Under the pieces are notes generated by a model, which searched no databases, was not told the DNA's origin, and saw only the letters and a list, made by a program, of their open reading frames with translations. Position numbers and translations under genes: made by a program. A stretch of 26,962 nt of DNA from Bacillota bacterium. Its GTDB lineage: Bacteria; Bacillota; Clostridia; Lachnospirales; Lachnospiraceae. Shown piece by piece: positions 1 to 7,379 of the stretch (position 1 is the first letter of the stretch; every line of letters begins with the position of its first letter). The stretch spans positions 1 to 26,962 of the forward strand of contig JAEZXP010000007.1 in assembly GCA_023419655.1 (NCBI GenBank), given 5' to 3'.

Positions 1-1207
1 TCTGGAAGTAACGGTCCTTGCTTCCTTTTTCCATCGCGGCAATCGAGCCCATTCCGCGATAGACCTTATACTTTCTTCCCTGATATAATTCATAGGTACC
101 GGGACTTTCATCGCAGCCTGCGAAGATGCTTCCCATCATACATACACTGGCACCTGCGGCAAGAGCCTTTGTTATATCTCCTGAATACTTTATTCCGCCG
201 TCTGCTATAACCGGAATTCCATAAGCCTTTGCAACCTCATAGGTATCCATAATTGCAGTAATCTGAGGTACACCGATTCCGGCAACAACTCTTGTTGTAC
301 AGATAGAGCCGGGTCCTATTCCCACCTTGATGGAATTTACCCCTGCCTCAATCAAATCCTTTGCCGCTTCTCCTGTGGCCACATTACCGGCTATAATCTG
401 TATATCCGGATATGCTTCTCTTACCATCTTAACAATACGAAGCACATTGGCCGAATGTCCATGGGCAGTATCAATAACAATCGCATCAACCTTTACCTTA
501 ATAAGTGCATCGACTCTGTCCATTATATTGCTTGTAATTCCTACTGCCGCCGCACAGAGTAATCTCCCCTGGTCATCCTTCGCTGAAAGAGGATACTTTA
601 TCTGCTTCTCAATATCCTTAATTGTAATTAATCCCTTCAGATTTCCCTCACTGTCGACAATCGGAAGCTTTTCTTTTCTGGCCTTACTCAGGATACGTTT
701 TGCCTCATCCAGGGTAATGCCTTCCCTTGCCGTAACCAGACCTTCTGAGGTCATTGATTCCTTTATCTTTTTAGTAAAATCCTCTTCAAATTTCAAATCA
801 CGGTTGGTTATTATACCGACCAGCTTTTTACCTACCGTAATCGGTACGCCTGATATTCTATATTTAGCCATCAATTCATTGGCATCATACAGTGTATGCT
901 CCGGAGATAAATAAAAAGGGTCTGTTATTACCCCATGCTCTGAACGCTTTACCTTATCCACCTCTTCTGCCTGCTCTTCAATTGACATGTTTTTATGGAT
1001 TACTCCGATACCTCCCTGCCTTGCCATTGCAATTGCCATGCGGTTCTCGGTAACCGTGTCCATACCCGCACTCATCAAAGGTATGTTCAGCTTAATCTTT
1101 TTTGTCAGCAGAGTTGACAAATCTACCTGATTTGGTAATACCTCTGAAAATGAAGGTACCAGCAATACATCATCAAATGTAATTCCTTCGCCAATGATTT
1201 GACCCAT
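1..1207 (-). CDS. guaB: IMP dehydrogenase (partial, 3' end outside window)
   Basis: Catalyses NAD-dependent oxidation of IMP to XMP, the committed step of guanine nucleotide synthesis in the cytosol. Translation of the minus strand from the ATG at 1207 gives 402 residues running off the window edge; the family is about 485 residues, so roughly 80 C-terminal residues are missing. Visible are the N-terminal barrel segment with GEGITFDDVLLVPSFS (6-21), a tandem CBS (Bateman) insert at about 94-205, the DTAHGHS segment (246-252) and the active-site loop GPGSICTTR with catalytic Cys303. The frame is open throughout, with no damage visible. It stands alone, preceded by its own strong promoter (1284-1312) and separated from the upstream gene by a terminator. 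Assignment is close to certain. Confidence 0.97.
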   Translation of the reverse strand, partial: MGQIIGEGITFDDVLLVPSFSEVLPNQVDLSTLLTKKIKLNIPLMSAGMDTVTENRMAIAMARQGGIGVIHKNMSIEEQAEEVDKVKRSEHGVITDPFYLSPEHTLYDANELMAKYRISGVPITVGKKLVGIITNRDLKFEEDFTKKIKESMTSEGLVTAREGITLDEAKRILSKARKEKLPIVDSEGNLKGLITIKDIEKQIKYPLSAKDDQGRLLCAAAVGITSNIMDRVDALIKVKVDAIVIDTAHGHSANVLRIVKMVREAYPDIQIIAGNVATGEAAKDLIEAGVNSIKVGIGPGSICTTRVVAGIGVPQITAIMDTYEVAKAYGIPVIADGGIKYSGDITKALAAGASVCMMGSIFAGCDESPGTYELYQGRKYKVYRGMGSIAAMEKGSKDRYFQ

Positions 1208-1283
1208 TGTATTATTCCTCTCTTTCCTCTTATAAAATGATTTTATATGTCAGGGACAGCTCCCAATTCTAAATATTTTTAAA

Positions 1284-1312
1284 AGTATATCGAATTATGT
1301 ATACCTTGTCAA
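1284..1312 (-). promoter_or_regulatory. Sigma-70/SigA-type promoter of guaB
   Basis: On the minus strand a perfect -35 TTGACA (1307-1312) is followed after 17 bases by TATACT (1284-1289). The start would fall near 1277, giving a leader of about 70 bases before the guaB ATG. The leader holds an 8+8 base inverted repeat around 1231-1247 (TATAAAAT / ATTTTATA). No purine riboswitch is apparent. Confidence 0.7.
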
Positions 1313-1351
1313 TCCCAAAAGATATGTCATGATTAACAGGATAAATACTAA

Positions 1352-1385
1352 ATTGCCAGGTTCACATAAGCACAAACCTGGCAAT
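1352..1385 (-). terminator. Intrinsic terminator after the DUF6106-like gene
   Basis: A perfect 11-bp inverted repeat, ATTGCCAGGTT (1352-1362) and AACCTGGCAAT (1375-1385), has a 12-base loop. On the minus strand it starts 11 bases past the stop at 1396 and is followed by a moderately T-rich run (TTTAGTATTTATC). The plus-strand flank also has GTTTT, so some bidirectional function is possible. Confidence 0.7.
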
Positions 1386-1395
1386 GTTTTCAATT

Positions 1396-1893
1396 CTAAT
1401 ATGCTGAAATCTTTCTTGGACTTTTCTGTTTCATCATCGCAATCATCTTCTCACTTGGCTCAAAAATAATTCTCAGCTTCTTATTATCCGCACTGGCTAT
1501 GATGACATACGGCTTACTATCCTTCGTCAATGATGAAAAGTCCTTTTTTTCTGTCTGTATGTGATTATAGCTATCCAGAGAAGCAGAATTAGCCGGAGCC
1601 ATAATTTCAACCTGTTCAAAGTCTATGCGAAGTATTGTCTTACGTCTTGATTTACCGGTAATCCTATCAAAATCAATTTGCCCATCTACAAATACATACT
1701 CATATTCCACATTTAATTTCGGATACAGGAAAAATACCGCAATGATTATAGCGATGCCTATATAACTTAAAATCTGTCCCATCACTACGAGAAACAAGCC
1801 GACTAATACCCCTATCATCATTAACGCTCTAAGTCCCATGGTTGCGGCAGTATCTTTTCTTTTAACTCCTGCCTCTGCATATAGCTGATTCAT
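1396..1893 (-). CDS. Small membrane protein, DUF6106-like
   Basis: A 165-residue protein of unknown function. The N-terminus is short and charged (residues 1-20). Two adjacent hydrophobic segments follow (about 22-39 and 42-57), and then a soluble tail rich in beta-type sequence. The tail includes VEYEYVFVDGQIDFD (62-76), KSRRK (81-85) and EIMAP (96-100). This layout and these motifs match my recollection of DUF6106, a family seen mainly in Lachnospiraceae and relatives; that name is from memory and not searched. It is probably a membrane protein with a cytoplasmic domain. It lies between ilvE (108-base gap, possible own promoter at 1970-1998) and guaB (terminator between), so neighbours give no functional clue. 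The ribosome binding site is weak: AGAAAGG lies about 13 bases upstream of the ATG. Confidence 0.75.
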   Translation of the reverse strand: MNQLYAEAGVKRKDTAATMGLRALMMIGVLVGLFLVVMGQILSYIGIAIIIAVFFLYPKLNVEYEYVFVDGQIDFDRITGKSRRKTILRIDFEQVEIMAPANSASLDSYNHIQTEKKDFSSLTKDSKPYVIIASADNKKLRIIFEPSEKMIAMMKQKSPRKISAY

Positions 1894-1969
1894 TCTAACA
1901 CCCGTACCTTTCTATTTATTACAAATTCTATTATGACTATGCCAAAGAATACCTTTGTCCTTATATTAT

Positions 1970-1998
1970 ATAATAATACATAATTGAAAGGTCTGCAA
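1970..1998 (-). promoter_or_regulatory. Possible promoter of the DUF6106-like gene
   Basis: On the minus strand TTGCAG (1993-1998) and TATTAT (1970-1975) are separated by 17 bases, just past the ilvE stop at 2002. The surrounding sequence is very AT-rich, so -10 matches are cheap. No ilvE terminator is visible before it, so read-through from ilvE is also possible. Confidence 0.35.
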
Positions 1999-2001
1999 GT
2001 G

Positions 2002-3072
2002 CTACTCTACCTCTACTGTCCAATTATGAGTGTCCGAAATATTCCCAAGCTGAATGCCCGTGATATTATCATACAGCTTCTGGCTTAAACTGCCGATACC
2101 TCCGTCCATAATCTGCATCACTAAATCTCCTTTGCGCAGATGACCGACAGGCGATATTACCGCAGCCGTACCGGTGCCGAATACCTCCTCCAGCAGTCCT
2201 TCCTGATGGGCATCGCTAATCTCATCGATAGAAATCTTACGCTCCTCTACCGGGATTCCCCAGTCCTTGCACAGCTTTATAACCGAGTCTCTTGTGACTC
2301 CCGGAAGAATACTGCCGTTTAACTGCGGTGTTATAACAACTCCGTTTATTTTAAAGAAGATATTCATTGCTCCTACTTCTTCAATGTATTTTCTATGAAT
2401 GCCGTCAAGCCACAATACCTGTGAATATCCTTCTGAATAAGCTTTTACCTGGGCACTTAAAGATGCCACGTAATTGCCTCCTGCCTTCGCTTCTCCGATT
2501 CCGCCCTTAACCGCTCTGACATAGTCATCTTCAATCCATATCTTAACCGGGTCAAGTCCTTCCGGATAATAGGGTCCCACCGGTGAAAGGATAATAATAA
2601 ACTTATAGGAATAGGATGGCCGAACCCCAAGGAACGGGTCGGTTGCAATGATAAAGGGCCTTATATAAAGTGATGTGCCTTCCTTTGTAGGAATCCACGC
2701 TTTATCAACTCTAACCAGCTCTTTTATCGCCTGGACAAAATCTTCCTCGGGAATCTCAGGCATGCACAGCCTTTTACAGGTTCTGTTCGTACGCTTTGCA
2801 TTCATATCCGGGCGGAACAATAATATTCTTCCATCCTTCGCCTTATATGCCTTTAATCCCTCAAACATCTCCTGTCCGTAATGAAATACCATCGCAGACG
2901 GTTCAAGGCTAATGGGCTGATACGGAATTATCCTTGCATCATGCCATCCTTTTTCGCCTTCATAATCCATAATAAACATATGGTCTGTAAATATTGTTCC
3001 AAACTTCAACGGATTATCTTTCTCAGGTAATTTTTTCGGAGCATTGGTTTTCTCAAATCTGATATCCAGCAT
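2002..3072 (-). CDS. ilvE: Branched-chain amino acid aminotransferase
   Basis: A PLP enzyme that interconverts leucine, isoleucine and valine with their 2-oxo acids, using glutamate/2-oxoglutarate. It has 356 residues, as expected for the longer BCAT type (human BCATm-like) found in many Bacillota. Fold-type IV landmarks are visible: FHYGQEMFEGLKAYK (63-77), RPDMNAKR (87-94), the AKAGGNYVASL segment with the PLP Lys at about 196, QVLWLDG (217-223) and EEVGAMNIFF (230-239), then PGVTRDS and GTGTAAV near the C-terminus. The ATG at 3072 has AGAGGGAA about 6 bases upstream. It probably has its own promoter (3159-3187) in the 126-base gap after folA. No T-box leader was found. Confidence 0.95.
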   Translation of the reverse strand: MLDIRFEKTNAPKKLPEKDNPLKFGTIFTDHMFIMDYEGEKGWHDARIIPYQPISLEPSAMVFHYGQEMFEGLKAYKAKDGRILLFRPDMNAKRTNRTCKRLCMPEIPEEDFVQAIKELVRVDKAWIPTKEGTSLYIRPFIIATDPFLGVRPSYSYKFIIILSPVGPYYPEGLDPVKIWIEDDYVRAVKGGIGEAKAGGNYVASLSAQVKAYSEGYSQVLWLDGIHRKYIEEVGAMNIFFKINGVVITPQLNGSILPGVTRDSVIKLCKDWGIPVEERKISIDEISDAHQEGLLEEVFGTGTAAVISPVGHLRKGDLVMQIMDGGIGSLSQKLYDNITGIQLGNISDTHNWTVEVE

Positions 3073-3158
3073 TTTAATCTTCCCTCTTTCCTGCTTTATA
3101 TCCCGGGTAAAAGAACTACCTTAGGACGAACCGGCCTTACCGGCAAATATTTTTATAT

Positions 3159-3187
3159 ATAATATCCCTTTTTTATGATTATTTCAA
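3159..3187 (-). promoter_or_regulatory. Likely promoter of ilvE
   Basis: On the minus strand TTGAAA (3182-3187) and TATTAT (3159-3164) are spaced by 17 bases, within the folA-ilvE gap. The leader of about 80 bases contains a GC-rich stretch with repeated CCGG (3131-3143) that could form a short stem. Neither a clear folA terminator nor a T-box element is present. Confidence 0.5.
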
Positions 3188-3198
3188 GTTTATTAGCA

Positions 3199-3690
3199 TT
3201 ATTTTTTTCTTTCATATTTGTAAAAGGTATATATAATATCATGATAGGTCTGCTCATCGGATTCTCCGGTTATGACCCAATCCTCCATCTCATCCAGATT
3301 CGGAAAATAAGCATCCGCCTTATATGCATAATCTATCTTTGTCACATGGGCCGTATCGCAGATAGAGAGCATCTGGCGATATATGCTCTCACCGCCAATG
3401 ACATATATATCATTGGTATGATAGTCCCTGACTACCTCCAGGGCTTTTTCAATACTATTGACTACTACGGCGTCTGTTACATTATAATTCGGGTCCGAAG
3501 TAATAACTACATTCAACCGGTCCTTTAAAGGTACCCCTCCCGGAAAGCTCTCCAATGTCTTTCTTCCCATAATTACAGCCTTATGTATGGTTTCATTGCG
3601 AAAGAAACGCTGGTCTGCGGGTATCCTTACCAGCAACTTATTCTGATACCCTATCGCCCAATTCATGTCTACAGCTACAATAAGATTCAT
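3199..3690 (-). CDS. folA: Dihydrofolate reductase
   Basis: Reduces dihydrofolate to tetrahydrofolate with NADPH, regenerating the cofactor spent by ThyA next door. The protein has 163 residues, normal for bacterial DHFR. It opens with MNLIVAVDMNWAIG and has the catalytic acid Asp26 in RIPADQRFF (22-30). MGRKTLESFP (residues 41-50) and the NADPH-binding YVIGGESIYR (from about residue 96) follow. The start is set at 3690 because GGGAGG sits 7 bases before this ATG. An upstream in-frame start at 3750 would overlap thyA and add 20 charged residues not usual in the family. It lies 49 bases after thyA and is probably co-transcribed with it. Confidence 0.95.
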   Translation of the reverse strand: MNLIVAVDMNWAIGYQNKLLVRIPADQRFFRNETIHKAVIMGRKTLESFPGGVPLKDRLNVVITSDPNYNVTDAVVVNSIEKALEVVRDYHTNDIYVIGGESIYRQMLSICDTAHVTKIDYAYKADAYFPNLDEMEDWVITGESDEQTYHDIIYTFYKYERKK

Positions 3691-3739
3691 ATTATCTCCC
3701 TCCCGTTCTTTTTCGATTTGCTGCAAAAGAGTACCCTTT

Positions 3740-4588
3740 TTATATTGCAACAGGTATATTTTCTACCTTCGGTCCATATTTATAATTTCTCAGTTCAAAA
3801 TCTTCTGCTTTAAACTGATAGAAGTCTTTAATCTCAGGATTCATATAAAACTCCGGTGCAGCATATACAGGACGGGTAATAAGCTCCTGAACAATAGGAA
3901 TATGTCTGTCGTAGATATGGGCATCCGCGATTACATGAACCAGCTCTCCCACCTGGTAGCCGCACACCTGCGCCAGCATATGAACCAATACGGCATATTG
4001 GCATACGTTCCAGTTGTTTGCCGCGAGAATATCATTTGACCGCTGATTTAGAATTGCATTCAATACAAGTTTGTCACTATCGGATTTCTTTGTAACATTG
4101 AATGTCACACTATATGCGCAGGGATACAGATTCATCTCATGAAGGTCCTGATGGACATAGATATTCGTAATGATTCTTCTGCTATAGGGGTTGTTTTTTA
4201 AATCGTATATTACCCTGTCTACCTGGTCCATCTCCCCTTCTTTGTACTGGTGCTTTACACCCATCTGATAGCCATATGCCTTTCCGATGGAGCCGTCCTC
4301 ATCCGCCCAGCTATCCCATATATGGCTTTTTAACTGGTTAATATTATTCGATTTCTTTTGCCATATCCACAGCATTTCGTCGATACAGTATTTGAATGCC
4401 AGTCTCCGTAAGGTCAATGCCGGAAACTCCTTGGACAGGTCATAACGGTTTACAACTCCAAACTGCTTTATGGTATAAGCAAAGGAACCGTCCTCCCATT
4501 TTGGTCTGACCTTTTCTCCTTCGGTACTGGTTCCGTTATTGATGATATTCTTGCACATATTTATAAATATCTGGTCAGCTAAACTCAT
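3740..4588 (-). CDS. thyA: Thymidylate synthase (ThyA type) with variant active-site loop
   Basis: Converts dUMP and methylene-tetrahydrofolate to dTMP and dihydrofolate. It has 282 residues (E. coli 264). Catalytic Cys157 lies in LYPCAYSVTFNV; dUMP-binding QRS (182-184), Asp186, Asn194, His224 and Tyr226, and the C-terminal PVAI, are all present. Two departures from the textbook enzyme are visible. The residue after the catalytic Cys is Ala rather than His, and the LGxPFN loop reads LAANNWN. I believe this is a recurrent clostridial subtype and not a broken gene, because the rest of the site is intact. It is first gene of the thyA-folA unit, with its own promoter at 4671-4699. Confidence 0.93.
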   Translation of the reverse strand: MSLADQIFINMCKNIINNGTSTEGEKVRPKWEDGSFAYTIKQFGVVNRYDLSKEFPALTLRRLAFKYCIDEMLWIWQKKSNNINQLKSHIWDSWADEDGSIGKAYGYQMGVKHQYKEGEMDQVDRVIYDLKNNPYSRRIITNIYVHQDLHEMNLYPCAYSVTFNVTKKSDSDKLVLNAILNQRSNDILAANNWNVCQYAVLVHMLAQVCGYQVGELVHVIADAHIYDRHIPIVQELITRPVYAAPEFYMNPEIKDFYQFKAEDFELRNYKYGPKVENIPVAI

Positions 4589-4611
4589 ACAATTAACCTT
4601 TCCTTTCCTCT

Positions 4612-4630
4612 GTGTGAATTCATTTCACAC
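4612..4630 (-). promoter_or_regulatory. Hairpin in the thyA leader
   Basis: A 7-bp perfect inverted repeat (GTGTGAA / TTCACAC, 5-base loop) lies in the thyA leader between the predicted promoter and the ribosome binding site. A second small self-complementary element, CTTGCAGGCAAG, lies just upstream. These could affect mRNA folding or bind a regulator. No known riboswitch class is recognised. Confidence 0.35.
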
Positions 4631-4670
4631 TTGCCTGCAAGCTTTTCTCCCGGCTTTCATGCTGATTATT

Positions 4671-4699
4671 ATTGTACATCACATGACGTATACAGGCAA
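4671..4699 (-). promoter_or_regulatory. Promoter of thyA-folA
   Basis: On the minus strand TTGCCT (4694-4699) and TACAAT (4671-4676) are spaced by 17 bases, giving a leader of about 75 bases before the thyA ATG at 4588. It lies downstream of the nrdD terminator, so the unit is transcribed independently. Confidence 0.6.
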
Positions 4700-4740
4700 G
4701 TCCCAGAAGCCGATTTGAAAAACACAAACTTTTCGGTATA

Positions 4741-4797
4741 AAAAAGGTACGAAATACAGATAAGCTCAATCAAGCTGTTTTGTACTTCGTACCTTTT
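4741..4797 (-). terminator. Intrinsic terminator after nrdD
   Basis: The arms AAAAAGGTACGAAATACA (from 4741) and TGTACTTCGTACCTTTTT (to 4797) form a long stem with one G-U pair on the minus strand. On that strand the stem is followed by a T-rich run leading into TATACCG. It begins 16 bases past the nrdD stop. The A- and T-rich bases on both sides could make it bidirectional. Confidence 0.8.
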
Positions 4798-4812
4798 TAT
4801 TATTTGTCTATT

Positions 4813-7188
4813 CTACAGTCTTACTAACTGTTCCTCTGCAAATTTCTTAATGTTTGAGGCATTGGTATGCTTTGTGACGATTCCATTCCGGATGTCCAGC
4901 AGGGTAGGTGCCTGAAGTATACCATACTCTCTCACAATATCTGCATTTTCCTCCGCATCCACAACGGTATATGTCATACCCTTTAGATACTCCTTCGCAA
5001 TATTGCAATTCGGGCAGGTTTTTGTTGTAAACAGATACAGCCCATCCCTCATCTTCTGGCTGGCGAAAACCATCTGGCTTTCACTATTTATCCCGGAGCT
5101 TACAGGCATCATCCTTGATTTTTCAACTTCATAAAGCCTTCTATTCTTATACTCCTGGGCTTTCCCCTCATTCCAGTTCTGCACTGGACGGTAATAGCCG
5201 GTAATACGGCTGTATACCTCTGCCTTTTTGCCGCATTCAGGACAGGTAAAATGCTCTCCTGCCAGATACCCATGGGTACCGCATACGGAATATGTCGGAG
5301 ACATCGTATAGTATGGCAGTTTATAGTTTTCGGCAATCGTTCTTACCAGTTTGGCAGCAGCCTGCCAGTCAGGAAGCTTTTCTCCCAGGAATGCATGGAA
5401 TACTGTTCCTGATGTATACAGAGTCTGAAGCTCATCCTGTATATCCAGTGCCTCGAATACATCCTCTGTATATCCTACAGGAAGATGGGAGCTGTTGGTG
5501 TAATAAGGGGTATCTCCCGGCTTGCCTGCCGTCTTAATATCAGGATAATGTTTTCTGTCATGCTTTGCAAGACGAAAGCTTGTGGATTCTGCCGGAGTTG
5601 CCTCCAGATTATACAAATCACCGTACTCCTCCTGATAATCCGACAAACGTTCACGCATGTGGTTAAGCACCTTGATACTGAATTCCTTGGTTGCCGTATT
5701 CGTCATATCTTCTCCGAGCCATTTTGCATTCAGGCCGACTTCATTCATTCCTAAAAGTCCGATTGTGGAGAAATGATTATCAAAGGTACCCAGATAACGT
5801 CTTGTATACGGATAGAGGCCTTCCTCCATAAGCTTGGTAATAACATTTCTTTTAACCTTCAGTGAGCGGGCGGAAATATCCATCATTCTGTTAAGGCGTT
5901 CAAAAAACTCTTCTTCGCTGGCTGATAAGTATGCAATCCTTGGCATATTAATGGTGACAACACCAACTGAACCGGTGCTTTCCCCTGAGCCGAAGAAGCC
6001 TCCGCTCTTTTTCCTGAGCTCACGCAAATCCAGCCTGAGCCTGCAGCACATTGAACGAACGTCACTGGGCTCCATATCACTATTGATATAGTTTGAGAAA
6101 TAGGGTGTTCCGTACTTTGCGGTCATCTCAAACAACATACGGTTATTCTCTGTATCAGACCAATCAAAATCCTTCGTTATCGAATAGGTCGGAATCGGAT
6201 ACTGGAATCCGCGGCCATTGGCATCTCCTTCAATCATAATCTCGATGTAGGCCTTGTTCACCATATCCATCTCTCTCTTACAGTCCTTGTACTTGAAATC
6301 CATCTCTTTGCCGCCGACAATGCAGGGAAGCTCTGCCAAATCATCCGGCACAGTCCAGTCGAGAGTAATATTTGAAAATGGTGCCTGGGTTCCCCAGCGG
6401 CTTGGTGTATTAACACCATATACAAAAGATTGTATACACTGCTTTACTTCTTTATAGGTGAGATTATCTACTTTTACAAATGGAGCCAGGTATGTATCAA
6501 AGGAGGAAAAGGCCTGCGCTCCTGCCCATTCATTCTGCATAATACCAAGGAAATTAACCATCTGGTTACACAGGGTGGATAAGTGGCTTGCAGGGGAAGA
6601 TGTAATCTTACCCGGTATTCCGCCTAACCCTTCCTTGATTAACTGCTTTAAGGACCATCCGGCACAATAGCCTGTCAGCATGGACAAATCATGAATATGA
6701 ATATCAGCGTTACGGTGTGCATTTGCAATCTCTTCATCATATATTTCAGACAGCCAGTAATTCGCTGTTACTTTTCCTGAGTTATGCAAAATCAATCCTC
6801 CCACGGAATATGTCACCGTAGAGTTCTCCTTGACTCTCCAATCCTCTTCCTTAACATAACTATTAATTGTTTCTTTGTAGTCAAGGATTGTGGATTTCAT
6901 GTTACGAATCTTTTCTCTGTTCTTGCGGTACAATATGTATGCCTTTGCAACGTCCGTATACCCTGTTTGCTCAAGTACGTGCTCGACACTATCCTGAATA
7001 TCCTCCACGTGAATCTTATTTTCCTTAATCTTGCCCTGAAAATCTGCTGTAACACGCAATGAAAGTAAGCTGATAATCTCTTCTGTGTAAATCTTCTCTG
7101 TAGCCTTAAACGCTTTTGTTATAGCCTCGCTGATTTTTTGCAGGTTAAATTCCGAAACCTGCCCATCTCTTTTAAGAACATTAATCAT
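4813..7188 (-). CDS. nrdD: Anaerobic (class III) ribonucleoside-triphosphate reductase with fused C-terminal redoxin domain
   Basis: Makes deoxyribonucleotides by a glycyl-radical mechanism under anoxia. Of 791 residues, 1-95 form an ATP-cone allosteric domain (INVLKRDGQVSEF). The catalytic barrel carries the candidate thiyl Cys175 in GYCAGWSL and a conserved MCCRL (379-383). A zinc site is likely formed by C636, H639, C649 and C652. The radical Gly is about residue 664 in RITGYYRPVQNW. The tail from about 716 to 791 resembles a glutaredoxin/thioredoxin fold, with CPNC (725-728) followed by a QAPTLLD segment (the cis-Pro loop). This suggests a redoxin-dependent NrdD that carries its own reductant rather than a formate-dependent one. 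The NrdG activase is not in this window; downstream comes a terminator and then thyA. The ATG at 7188 has GGGAG about 10 bases upstream. Confidence 0.96.
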   Translation of the reverse strand: MINVLKRDGQVSEFNLQKISEAITKAFKATEKIYTEEIISLLSLRVTADFQGKIKENKIHVEDIQDSVEHVLEQTGYTDVAKAYILYRKNREKIRNMKSTILDYKETINSYVKEEDWRVKENSTVTYSVGGLILHNSGKVTANYWLSEIYDEEIANAHRNADIHIHDLSMLTGYCAGWSLKQLIKEGLGGIPGKITSSPASHLSTLCNQMVNFLGIMQNEWAGAQAFSSFDTYLAPFVKVDNLTYKEVKQCIQSFVYGVNTPSRWGTQAPFSNITLDWTVPDDLAELPCIVGGKEMDFKYKDCKREMDMVNKAYIEIMIEGDANGRGFQYPIPTYSITKDFDWSDTENNRMLFEMTAKYGTPYFSNYINSDMEPSDVRSMCCRLRLDLRELRKKSGGFFGSGESTGSVGVVTINMPRIAYLSASEEEFFERLNRMMDISARSLKVKRNVITKLMEEGLYPYTRRYLGTFDNHFSTIGLLGMNEVGLNAKWLGEDMTNTATKEFSIKVLNHMRERLSDYQEEYGDLYNLEATPAESTSFRLAKHDRKHYPDIKTAGKPGDTPYYTNSSHLPVGYTEDVFEALDIQDELQTLYTSGTVFHAFLGEKLPDWQAAAKLVRTIAENYKLPYYTMSPTYSVCGTHGYLAGEHFTCPECGKKAEVYSRITGYYRPVQNWNEGKAQEYKNRRLYEVEKSRMMPVSSGINSESQMVFASQKMRDGLYLFTTKTCPNCNIAKEYLKGMTYTVVDAEENADIVREYGILQAPTLLDIRNGIVTKHTNASNIKKFAEEQLVRL

Positions 7189-7253
7189 CTGTAATAATCT
7201 CCCTTCCCTTCTCGTTTAACAAGAGAATCATGTTCGTATATCGTTATAATTCC

Positions 7254-7282
7254 ATATTATCAGAATTAGAATCGTAAGTCAA
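7254..7282 (-). promoter_or_regulatory. Promoter of nrdD
   Basis: On the minus strand TTGACT (7277-7282) and TAATAT (7254-7259) are spaced by 17 bases, giving a leader of about 60 bases. I looked for an NrdR box here (consensus CwAtATaTwG core) and found only poor matches, for example around 7232-7245. Confidence 0.6.
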
Positions 7283-7337
7283 TATAAAAATACTAGATAT
7301 ATGCAGGTCTTTCTAACCATCCACAATATCTAGTATT
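7283..7337 (-). terminator. Intrinsic terminator after hflX
   Basis: A perfect 12-bp inverted repeat, AATACTAGATAT (7289-7300) and ATATCTAGTATT (7326-7337), has a 25-base loop. On the minus strand it is followed immediately by TTTTATATTG. It begins 42 bases past the hflX stop and abuts the nrdD -35 element. Confidence 0.75.
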
Positions 7338-7379
7338 ACAATTCATATTATAAATAGTGAATAATCCCTATAATCTCTT

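Noticed and set aside
327..914. A 195-codon open frame on the plus strand
   Set aside because: It is antisense to the well-conserved guaB coding sequence, has no ribosome binding site and encodes no recognisable protein; it is a shadow of guaB codon usage.
3073..3198. Possible T-box or other amino-acid leader before ilvE
   Set aside because: The gap is only 126 bases and no T-box AGGGTGGNACCGCG-like sequence or long leader structure is present; an ordinary promoter explains it.
7189..7290. NrdR box upstream of nrdD
   Set aside because: The best candidate, around CGATATACGA, fails several conserved positions; I see no pair of boxes.
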